From: Ampullaceana balthica
Taxonomy: Eukaryota; Mollusca; Gastropoda; Lymnaeidae
Length of the DNA stretch: 64,000 nucleotides
Assembly: GCA_944989445.1 (NCBI GenBank)
Contig: CALYLW010000137.1
Span: forward strand, 378,134-442,133
Direction: 5' to 3'
Position numbers and translations under genes: made by a program. The notes beneath the pieces were generated by a model that ran no database searches, had not been told where the DNA came from, and saw nothing but the letters and a program-made list of their open reading frames with translations. Of the stretch, positions 54,232 to 64,000 are shown piece by piece (position 1 is the first letter of the stretch; each line of letters starts with the position of its first letter).

Positions 54232-57200
54232 TTTTATTTCTACCTGTACTAATAACTAATCACATTTCTGTTTGTAAATCCAAGGTATTGACTTAAATGT
54301 GGCATAGTATAGTTGTCTTCACCTTCAGATCCTTCGAATGATCTAATTATTGATTTATGAAAGTTTGTCCTTAAACAAATGATTATGATTATTAATTATT
54401 TTGATTGAAATTTTGTTGAGTATCACTCATCAATGTTGAATATACTATCACATGCACTGAATTGGCCGATTCAAAAGAAAAAAAAAGCTTTCATAGTGCT
54501 TTGATCATTCCATATTCCAGCCAAGTACGTGAAAAAATCAATAGTCTGCAGAAACATATGCCTATGCAGTCAATTCTAAACTTGGAAGAAGTCCAGGCAT
54601 CAATTATCTTTCCCTTAACAATCCAGGAATTGAATTTTCAGAGTTAAAAAAGCTTCTAAAAACCATAAAAGTGGTTAATGTGATTTTTTAGACACACAGC
54701 TTTCCTATATTAAATCTTCCATTCAGTGCTGATAAACTGACATACATTTATCATGCTTGGACAATGTTGCCAAACATGTTTACATAAGGTGGTCACTGAT
54801 ACATACATATTTTACAATGGATAGTATTTAGCGTATCACTAAATTTGAAGCATCCTGTCAGTGAGAATACTTAAATAGAACTCAGTAAAAAAAAGGTTTT
54901 TTAAAACCTTGAACTGATACTGATAGTCTAATAAGATTACAAGCCAAAGGTTTTTTTGTTTTTTTTTAAAAACATATTACATACTATTACAATTAACATG
55001 GTCTATGCATTTGTATTGTATAGTATAATATAGCTTTTATTAATTTATTACTCCAATTTCCATTAGATATGAATACAACAATCTCCAAAAATATTTCGGT
55101 TATATCAAGGCCAAGACCATTCACAAAGTAAAATTCAACATACAATTTTGGAAATTATTATTTTAAAAGATAATTATTTTTACATAATATGGATATCTAT
55201 ATTATATTATGCCAACTAGTTATTTAAGTTCACTGTGTATCAGTGTTTTTGCCTATTGAATTTTATTAGGATTTGAATAAAGTCTAAACTTAAATGTTAA
55301 ATTTATTTATTATTTTAAAAAATTTAAAAATAGATGTTTAAAGTTAAGTAAGGCGAAAGATCTTACACAAAAGTTTAACCAGCAATTCTTCAGAATTGTA
55401 TTCCACACAACTGTATCAGCTTGGTTTCTTCATGCTGCGTGTCTGCCTCTTGACCACGGCAACGTTCACGTTGCATTTTATGACGATATCTATGATAGTC
55501 TATGCCTTGTTATAAGATAAATGTTCCTTTGTTACATTGATTTCTCGTAGGTCGAAAAAATAATATTATGCAGAATTAAAAGATGCACTCGTGAAGCAGT
55601 TAAGTCTTTTCAGTTAACGGAAAGAATATGATTAAATCACAAATATAGTCTTAAATATTCCATCAGAGAAATAAATATTTATTCATGCCGCCACTTAATA
55701 ACAGTGGAGCGTAAGTGAATAACTTAAATGGCGGCAAAGCATTCTATTTATAGTTATCTAGCCTCATTGTAGTCTTGGTTCTTTCATTAACGTTCAGTTG
55801 ATAAGATGAAAAACGAGTAGAATGTAAGTAAGAAAGTTTGTTGTTTTTCTTTTTTTTTCTCTATTTTATAATGAATGCACATTTCAAAAAAGAAATATTA
55901 ATGCATGAAAAATTACTTTTAAAAATAAAATTTAAAAATTACACATGCCCCAGTACCGGTAGACCTATTTATTTCAAATTTTGTTTAATTTTAGATGGCG
56001 AAAGGATCCGAGATTATTTTTTACTTTACTTCCTGTCTCGATAGAAACGTCAGTTTCTGTTTCAAAAAGTCGTTTTGTAATGAGTCTTAACATTATTTCA
56101 TTGCGAATTAAAGACTGCACTACGTTAATTTATTTTCAGTTTGATCTTTTACGGTACGCTTAAAATTTCAATGCATATATTAATCCGATTGATTAGTTTG
56201 TAACACAATTTAATAGAAAGGGACGCTTAAATTTAAACAATTTTTAATTAATTTTAATGAAAATGTTAAATAATAATAATGGATGCTATTTATTACTTAA
56301 TACTAGTTTAGTACTATTTTAGACCATTACTAACTATTACAGTTATAGTATTACACTTTACTATAAAAATAAAGGTAAATTATCGTTGTAGGGATCAGGC
56401 CAAAATATGGTCTTTTCCGGCGCTATCTTTGTTGCTATGCAAGTGACAAAGATGGCGGGCAGATCGATAGTCCCAACATAGGGAAAATGCTGAAATTGAA
56501 ATGGGCCGGGCAGTGGAAGACAATCACGAAAAATACACTTTTATCACTAATTTTATAAATAATTCTCGAACTCGAGTTATATCCTTCCGAAATATCACTA
56601 GTAAAACACTTAAATTAAATCAGCTTTCATTTAGCAAATCACTAATAAATTTCCAACGCGATGTTCGCGCTACGGGGGCAAAGCGAAAAAAGAGCAAACC
56701 TTCAAATTTGCAGCTTATTGCAGCACTCGCTATGTCCGCAGTTTTGTATTCGATGATTTGTGTCTAAAAATTAAAAATTATAAGGGAAGGCATTCCCCTC
56801 CCCTTAGACCCCTCCCCCATTTCTTTTTTATATTTTGGGCAGGGAGATCCCTCCCCAAGCCCCACCCCATTTTTATTTTATTTATTTATAATTATAAGGG
56901 GAGGCATTCCCTCCCCCGGATTAAAAATTTTTTTAGGGGAGGGAGAAAACTGGGAATAATAGTAAGGGGCAAGTAACAGCAACCTAGCAACAGTACCATC
57001 CTAGACGCGTCCGCCATCTTTGATCTGTTCGACGATTATTAGCCAAAATAAATAATAAAACTATATATTTTGCAATTGTCACGCAAGTCAGTAGTGTCTG
57101 TCAGTCAGTCCTGACGCTACTAATTTTAGAAAGCAGGGAAAACCAAATTAATGCACCAAAAGGTGTGCAAATTAAGATGCGCTGTAAAAAATATTATATG

Positions 57201-58038
57201 ACGTCATTGATTTAGCTCATATTTTAATTTTGGAAAAGGGAACAATGTAAAAAGAGTATTTGATGATGGTTACTTATAAAATCAAAAAATAAAGGGGGCG
57301 TCGTAGGCGCCCTGTAACTCCTATTATAAAATACTTTGTGTGCATTTCAGAAAGTTTAATATTTCGTATTTATCAAACAAGGACAAAGTTAGTTGGGCTT
57401 TTGAAAAAGGTAGGCGCCGTATGCGCCCTATAAAAATTGCATTTTTTATAAAATAAATAGATTTCAGCTGAAAACTTCCGTCATTTTTGACGGGTGTACG
57501 CTAGTACTATTATAATAGGCCACTATACTATTTGAATAAGCAAAGAGAGTAGTGTGCTCCATATGTGGTCATTTTGGCTGCCAACTTTGTCTTTTTTCTG
57601 TTTTAATTAATTGAAAATAGACAACTAAACCTAACCCAGACCCTAAGCCATAAAAAACACAACCTTAATTACGCTTATCCATATAAAATAAATCAAGTAC
57701 ACTTACCCCTTTACAGTGATAAAAAATACACCATTCTATTCACGGAAATTCACCTTCACCCTACCATAACAACAATGTAAACACAGTCGAGCGCACAGGC
57801 AACTTTGTTTATAGTCTATACTATGCATAGGTCTAGGTAAACTATAGTTATAAAGTTATAGTAATAGACTGAATAATGATAATGACTCTGCTAATGAAAT
57901 GAGGTGCTTCAGCATGTTCCTTTCAAAGACTTAAACTTTATACTCTGGACTAAAATAGATGTCATCCTAGTCATGCCCTTAACACTGTGAGATGTTTTTG
58001 ACATCTCAAATACAGTGATAAAAACAATTATTTTCATT
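54232..58038. other. Mostly featureless region with a repeated CCATCTTTGTTGCTATG stretch
   Basis: AT-rich, with no supportable gene. Around 56395-56450 is a stretch (ccaaaatatggtcttttccg, then atctttgttgctatgcaa) also found near 47090-47135. Nearby are repeated gacccctcccccattt words (56810, 56870). An 88-codon frame (56501-56767) is unrecognised and sits inside this repeat, so I do not call it a gene. Confidence 0.4.
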
Positions 58039-60790
58039 CAGGGGTTCCAAAGTCCAGCCTGCAGGCCAAATATGGTCAGCGCTTATATTTTTAAACTGGT
58101 CTGCTGCCTTATCTTAAATAAATAACTGACTTGTTGATGTTTTCTGTAATGAGGACATTGTTGTTGATTCTTCTCATCCACGAGGAACAGCCGCAGATCA
58201 TTGTTGACGTCTGAAATGCTTCCAAAGGCATAGACCATCTAGGGGAGTCCTTCAGGCATCCTTATCCTGGGCCAGCCTCTCCAGCATCTTCCAGTTATGG
58301 CCCATTCATTTGATGTCTGCATCAAACTCTCGGCGCCAAGTGTTTCTTGGACCAACTCTTTTCCATTTTCCCTGGGGGTTCCATTTCAGGACTTGCCTTG
58401 TTGTATTGAAGGCAGGTTTTTGTAGAGCATGGTCATTCCCTCGGCACTGCTTCTGGAGAATCTCTTGATCTTTTGCTTCTGTCATATTTCCAGGTTGCTG
58501 ATTATTTCCAAACAGTGAATTCAGAGAACTGAATTCCCTTCAGGTTTACGGCTGTTGTTCTCCATGTCTTGGCTCCATATTGCACCACAGGCTTCACCAT
58601 GGCAGTGAAGATACGTATTTTTAAATTGCTGCTTAGGTTTCTGGAGACCCGAAAATTCTTGAGTTGTTCCTTATTCTGACATCATCATCTGTCCCACCTT
58701 GCTTGTCTACGATGCTGCCAAGGTAGAAAAAACTCTCTACCTCCTCGAGTGCTTCTCCTTCTAGCATGATGGGTGCTGTACTGGTGACATTAACCTTGAG
58801 GACTTTACTCTTCCCTTTGTATATATTAAACCCATTCTAGCAGAAGGGACTGCAACATTTGTTTTCTCCTGCATCTGTTGTTGGGTATGTGAGAGAAGGG
58901 CAAGATCATCAGCAAAGTCGAGGACATCATGTTGATCCAACAAGGTCCAAGGGATACCATTCCTTTTCTTCTGTGTAAATGTTTTATTCACCCTGTCAAT
59001 GGCCAACAAGAAAAGGAAGGGCGACAGCAAGCATCCTTACCTCTCGTCACCTAAAAAGCATATCACCTGGTAGCCGTGTATAACTCAGCAGGTCATCCCT
59101 TCATAAGTGTTCCTGATTATATCCATGATCTTCTGCGGCACCCCATATTGTCTTAACAATCTCCAGAGGATTGGCCTATCCACATTGACAAAGGCTTTTT
59201 CATAGTCAACAAAGTTGACATAGAGAAGCAAATTCCACTCTAGTGACTGTTCTAGAATAATGCGCAGTGTTGCTATCTGGTCGGTACAGGATGTGTTGGT
59301 GCGGGAGCCAGCTTGCTGGTCTCGCAGAAGGGGGTCTACAGCATTTTTCATTCTATTGAGCAACCATGGTTGAAAACCTTGCCTGGGATAGACAGCAAGG
59401 TGATCTCTATGTAGTTGTAGCAGGAGCTTTAATCACCCTTCTTTGAGATCTTGATGAGGTATCCCTCTTTCCAATCAGAAGGAACTTGCTCCTCCTCCCT
59501 TATCTTCATGTACAAGGGGTGTAGCATTTCCACACTAGTTTCCAGGTCCGCCTTCAGAGCCTCTGCTGGGATGCAATCAGAGAAGTCGAGGTCCATGCGC
59601 CTCCTATCCAAAGAAGGCTCCTTGGGCTGCCCTTGACAGCATCAGGGAGACACCCAAATAATGTGGGGCATCGTCTCCTCGTGTCCTGAGAATAATACCA
59701 TCTCTCCTGAGAAAAATCTCTTCTGTTCCCATCCAGTCCATCTAGCTTAGCTGATTTCAAGTATGTCGATGTTAAAGTTCCTCATCTCAGCGGCTATTTG
59801 TGCTGCTTTACCAGTCTCATTCGTTATGCAGACATTCTGTGCTCCAATGACTGTGGTGGTCCTGGTAGAGATGATGGTTGTTGGCCTAATACTTCCAGTT
59901 TTTCGCTGTCACTACTTGGCATCATGCATACCTAATCTAGGAATCCATCCTCTTCCAGGACTGAAATGTCTTTTGCTACTCTCTTCTGTATTTTTGTAGC
60001 AAGGATTTTTTACACGCCTTACACGCAACCACCTGGGGGGACGCCCTTCACAGCGCAATAGGTAGCTGCCTTTGTTCAGGTTGGGTCTCTAGCCTTAATG
60101 GATCCTACCACTTCCTACAAGGCAGTAAGGCTGAATTTTGGCCGCCCCCTTGTAATGCCTGGGGAGGCGCTCAATGGAAGATCAGCATCTCCACACAAGA
60201 ATGACCTTATATTTATATGTATCAGAAAAGCCGAAGCAATAAAAAAAATTTTGAATACAAAATACTTTGGGGTCAAAGGATGGCAAAAATGCATAACGTT
60301 TTATTTTTTTACCAACAGAAATTTTATCACAAATAGCCGATGAAGTTATGTACTGTTATGTGTACCAAAATTGATGACGTCCAAAGGCAAAAATTGATGT
60401 GATATTGTTTTATTTTTGGCTACTCTGGGAAATGAAATTAATGTGGCTTTGGTGCACTTAAACATTTAAAACATTTTTTTTTCATCCCAATTTTTTACCC
60501 AACATTTTTCACTCCATATTTCAACACTTTTTATTTATTGTAAGATATTTAGTAGAAAATATACATATCCATTTATTCCATAACTTGGCTATTGTTTATC
60601 CAATTTTAAAAAATTTCTAATCATGAACAAGATATGTATAAAGTTTTGAAAATCACTCTTAAAAATAAAAACCTATTATCTGTTTTAAAAGCCTGTACTC
60701 AGTCTCAACATATGTCATTTTTGTTAATTATTTTATCCGGCCCGGGCATATTTTTACTTCATGGAATATGGCCCTTTTTGGACACCCCTG
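58039..60790. mobile_element. hAT-like element (CAGGGGTNCCAAA) carrying a LINE
   Basis: Left end CAGGGGTTCCAAAGTCCAGC with a ggcc-rich stretch after it; right end GGCCCTTTTTGGACACCCCTG. Flanking octamers ttttcatt (58031-58038) and ttttaatt (60791-60798) match at 7 of 8. Most of the interior (58140-59790) is a LINE on the minus strand, so the original element was much shorter. Confidence 0.65.
58140..59790 (-). pseudogene. RTE-like LINE reverse transcriptase, 5'-truncated and broken
   Basis: Minus strand, in order: PAEALKADLETSVEMLHPL, EEQVPSDWKEGYLIKISKKGD, RMKNAVDPLLRDQQAGSRTNTSCTDQIATLRIILEQS, YVNFVDYEKAFVNVDR, LLRQYGVPQKIMDIIRNTYEGMTC, LSPFLFLLAIDRV and DFADDLALLSHTQQQMQEKT. The FADD catalytic box is intact. 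The C-terminus (KWNPQGKWKR...NTWRREFDADI) follows in shifted frames. No endonuclease is visible. Same family as 49930-50440. Confidence 0.88.
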
Positions 60791-60968
60791 TTTTAATTTT
60801 AATGAGAGAGTTTTATAAAATACTATGCATTTGTATATACCATTATTGTATTATATGAATATTAAATAGCCTACACTCTTATTAAATTGTTTAATTTGTA
60901 CTACTAGATTTCTATCATCGAATGTTTCAGTTTTATGCCTGAGAATAAAAATATTGTCTACAGGTATA

Positions 60969-61180
60969 TCCTATATAATAAAAGGCAAGGTTCTGTCCGT
61001 TCATCCATAACGATTGGTCCCTAAAACACACATGACTCCTACAGCCAATCATATTGAACATGTTTACGCGGACGTTCAAAATGAGTTATTTTTGGTGCAG
61101 TATTTCTTCCAAGACTTTATTTTGAGTTATGCGCATTGGGATTTATAGACAAAAGCTCTGTTTTTACGAGTTATTTATTT
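60969..61180 (+). mobile_element. Possible Helitron 5' end
   Basis: TCCTATATAATAAAAGGCAAG at 60969, preceded by A, closely resembles the 5' terminus (TC, then CTATATAATAAAAGG) reported for some animal Helitrons. I found no convincing CTRR 3' end with a hairpin, so the extent is arbitrary. No Rep/helicase coding. Confidence 0.4.
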
Positions 61181-61528
61181 TAGCTATAATGAATAGTATT
61201 TTTGACGTGATGCACATGTATGCCGGTCGACACAGCTGTTGGAGGGGAGTTACAACATGCCGCAGAATGTCCTTGGACGGGCTTTGTTGCTCGTAAATTA
61301 TAATGCCCTACCTGGAAAAAGATCTAAAATTATTATTTTAATTTGACATAATGGATCATATTATCATTTTATAAATAACTTACATACAATTGTAAATTTA
61401 TTGTTTAATAAATGATGTAAAAAATTCCTAAAATTGTGATTATTTACTTTTTTTTGAGATATGCTATGATTGTTATTTGTTTTCATTTTCATTGCAAAAT
61501 AAAGCAAACATGATAATCTTCAGATAAT
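61181..61528. other. Upstream of DTWD1
   Basis: AT-rich, no frame. A possible acceptor (gataatcttcag) ends at 61522, just before the DTWD1 start, hinting at an upstream UTR exon. Confidence 0.35.
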
Positions 61529-62097
61529 ATGGAACCTACTCCGTTTCCTGATCTTTTGATTGCTGACTTTGAGTTTTTAGATGCCCCTGCTCCAAGAACT
61601 CAGTGTGGGAAATGTGGAAAATCTAGGAAGTATTATTGTTATAACTGCTTCCTTCCTCTCCCCCATCTTCATGATAGTTTGCCTAGGGTAAAGGTATGGA
61701 TAATATTATTCTTAGACTTAAGACAAATCATTTTGAAATTCGGGTACCACTATATTTGCTAATGCAATTATAATAAACTTTTCAAATTTATTTCTTATTT
61801 TATTTTACTTTATACAAGAGGCACTTTTTCTTTTGTATTTTTAACTAAAGATTTGCAAACTGTTACTGCAAGTTGGTTTTAAACATAATCCAGCCTTTTA
61901 CTAACAAAATCTAATTACAGGTACATGTTGTAGTTTGAAATAATTGTTTATTCATATAGCTTCCACTGAAAGTCGATATAATAAAGCATCCAAGTGAAAT
62001 AGATGGTAAAAGCACTGCACCACATGCTGCAATACTTGCTCCAGATGATGTCACAATTTATACTTATCCTTGTATACCTGACTATAAGTCACAAGAA
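61529..62097 (+). CDS. DTWD1: DTWD1, first two coding exons (partial gene)
   Basis: DTWD1 is a DTW-domain tRNA-uridine aminocarboxypropyltransferase that installs acp3U in the D-loop of some tRNAs, using S-adenosylmethionine. Exon 1 (61529-61693) encodes 55 residues with C26-x2-C29 and C37-x2-C40 ([15 protein letters not shown]), then donor AAG/GTATGG. Exon 2 (61960-62097, after acceptor ttcatatag) encodes 46 residues, [19 protein letters not shown], then [14 protein letters not shown], followed by a GTAAGT donor. Both introns are phase 0. LPLK-x-DIIKHP-x-E-x-DGKST and YTYPCIP-x-Y are near-invariant in animal DTWD1. The DTW motif itself should lie in later exons beyond the window. The N-terminus is short compared with the vertebrate protein. 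Confidence 0.92.
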
Positions 62098-62287
62098 GTA
62101 AGTAGTTTAGAAATTTACCTTTTAAGATGAAAATTTTGGGGCTATCAGAGTAAAAAAAATCTCATTTTAAAGGCCTTTTATTTACTTTGCACAATTTTTA
62201 AAAACAATTTTAATAACTATACATAAAGCAGTAGTGAGTTCCCTTAAACTTTCTCCTATATTCGTATACAACAGTTAGTGTTGGGAT

Positions 62288-63512
62288 AAGGGCTGCCCGG
62301 ATACCCGTCCAAATTTTGATCAGGTACCAGGGTTACCCGATCGAAACATCGCATAATTTCCCCCGTCATGACCACTATACAATGCTACCTAGCTACCTTC
62401 AATGCACCTCATTTCACACAGTAGATACACTGCCTACGTCTTAAAGGCGGTACATAAGTGACGTCAAGCGATTTTGGCCGATTTTATACCCCCCCCCGTC
62501 ACAGGTTATCAACAAAAACTTAAAGCCCTCTCCAATATGACATCACAAAGCTTTGCGCCCCTCCCATAAAAGCCGTACTTCCTTTTTGAAAATGAGCATG
62601 TGTCAAAATAACTTCATTGTCATTTAAGTTTAATGTGATGTTGAACTCTAAAAATCGCTACACGCTTAAATCCATGTAAAACGTCATTAAATAAGTTGTA
62701 AGCAATCAAATATTTCAGTGGAACTTTTATTTAAAAGTTGCGCGTTTTGATGTGACGTCACATTTATTCTTAAACACATCCCTCCCCCTCGTCACAAATG
62801 TGTGACCCCCTCCTCCCCTAGGTGCGTAACGTCATTTGTGGACGGGCCCTTATCCATCTTACACTGTTAGTAACTAATTTATTGACTTTCAAAACTTATA
62901 AACTTTGGTGTATTATTAAAATCAGTTTTTGGGTAATGCACACGCTGTAATGAACACACGAAACACAATCGAATGGAGGGAGGAGGTGGGGGGGGGGAGA
63001 TAAACAACATCGACAATTGTAAACCCAATGTCGGCGTATTTCAAATATCAAAGTTAGTGTCAAAGTCAAAGCAGGGGTGTTTTTATTAACAACAAACACA
63101 GCCTCTTTCATCTCTATATAGTCCATCCTTATTTTTGTCAGAGGAGTTTTGTTTTCTTTATATGATTCAATCAAAGAACCAAAATCTTCTTGTGTTTGCG
63201 ATTTCTGTTTCATTTTCAGAGAAAAAAGATGTATCAAAATACATTGTGGTTTGTCGAGACCGTTTTGTATTTCCCTTTGACAGATAGTTCTCCTTAGATG
63301 TATTTCACAGCATACATTTGAAACAAAAATTTTCATTTGATAAATTGTTTTGCGAGTCGTAACTTAAACACAAAAAAAGCAGCATGCGAGCCGAAGTTTG
63401 GTTAATATAGACATTGAAGCCACATTTTCACGGGTACCCGGGCGGAATTTTACTACCCTGGTAATCTCACTGCAACGGGTACCCGGGTGCAGGGTACCCG
63501 TTGACAGGCCTA
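62288..63512 (-). mobile_element. hAT element in a DTWD1 intron, perfect TSD
   Basis: Ends AAGGGCTGCCCGGATACCC and GGGTACCCGTTGACAGGCCTA. Perfect 8-bp TSD gttgggat at 62280-62287 and 63513-63520. It shares its right ~480 bp with 36300-36781. 1225 bp, of which 406 bp is a nested MITE. A 146-codon minus frame (62896-63336) has no transposase motif that I recognise. Confidence 0.9.
62444..62849. mobile_element. Family-one MITE nested in the hAT, TSD TTA
   Basis: Between TTA at 62441-62443 and TTA at 62850-62852. The ends are somewhat eroded (aaggcggtacataagtgacg; gtcatttgtggacgggccc). The related hAT copy at about 36075 lacks this insert. Confidence 0.85.
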
Positions 63513-63520
63513 GTTGGGAT

Positions 63521-64000
63521 GGCACTTTAAGGGGAATCCGGGTAAGTACCCATTCAAAAGTTGATAGAAACCTTCATATAGGATCTAATACCTATAAATG
63601 AAAATTTTGTCCACCTAACTGAAACACTACTCAAGATATGGTATACACACATACAGATTGCAAATTGTTTTTTTTCGACTCGGGATGTATAAAACATCGA
63701 GATTTGTCAAACCCCAAAAATATATTTCCAATTTATTGCAGGATTACAATACTTCCCACTATACTCTGTTTATGAGAAAGTAATAATTGAATTAAACTTA
63801 AAATAAACCATGAAAATTTTGGTGTTGTTGTTAACAGAGTGCGCTTCTTGTAATATTCACTGTGTGACCTCATTATTGATTTGTGAAAAAGAAACAATGT
63901 AAAAATAAATGTATGTCTGTTTGTGCTTTATGCATTACTACACCATTCCTCGATCACCATGAAACTTTGGGACGTTGTTGAGTACACTGCCACAAAGGTT
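63521..64000. other. DTWD1 intron continuing to the window edge
   Basis: No further DTWD1 exon is recognisable up to 64000, so the third coding exon lies beyond the window. Confidence 0.5.

Noticed and set aside
56501..56767. 88-codon frame next to a repeated CCATCTTTGTTGCTATG stretch
   Set aside because: It lies inside a repeat also seen near 47.1 kb, where the frame is not kept.

Overview
The window is animal (eukaryotic) nuclear DNA. It has introns, AT-rich intergenic DNA and a very high density of cut-and-paste transposons and non-LTR retrotransposon debris. No rRNA, convincing tRNA, CRISPR or bacterial-type operon is visible. The mix of repeats (hAT elements of several kinds, pogo/Tigger, palindromic MITEs, microsatellite-bearing non-autonomous elements, Ty3/Gypsy-like, CR1-like and RTE-like elements) fits a lophotrochozoan invertebrate, most likely a mollusc. 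That placement is inference. Most element boundaries below rest on target-site duplications (TSDs) read directly from the flanks.

Layout: 1.4-12.2 kb holds three tandem, same-strand copies of an unrecognised small gene family (A at 1642, B at 4688, C at 11879). Each copy is a single coding exon behind a 5' UTR exon with a clear 3' splice site. A and B begin with an Asp/Cys-rich domain; all three share a hydrophilic tail with a conserved DTI-x2-QP motif. DNA downstream of A (2.7-4.1 kb) is duplicated downstream of C (15.1-16.5 kb). From 17.9 to 19.1 kb lies an 11-unit 114-bp satellite. At 20.2-20.8 kb (minus) two exons encode a truncated N-terminus resembling TASOR, a HUSH-complex protein. From 21 to 51.6 kb is mostly transposons: a foldback-like element at 27.0-28.7 kb, an internally deleted LTR retrotransposon at 30.6-33.8 kb, nested hATs at 37-41.7 kb, a nest of MITEs holding a LINE fragment with a 530-codon reading frame at 42.7-45.2 kb, and LINE tails at 48.4-51.6 kb. 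From 51.6 to 58 kb the DNA is AT-rich with little recognisable. A hAT split by an RTE-like LINE occupies 58.0-60.8 kb. The window ends with two exons of DTWD1 (plus strand, 61529-62097); the following intron contains a hAT that itself contains a MITE.

The genes do not form a pathway. The probable host genes are the A/B/C family, DTWD1 and, with less certainty, the TASOR-like fragment. The A/B/C family is the best candidate for something undescribed: it is local, tandem, fast-evolving and contains an in-frame 15-bp minisatellite encoding a Cys/Asp repeat.
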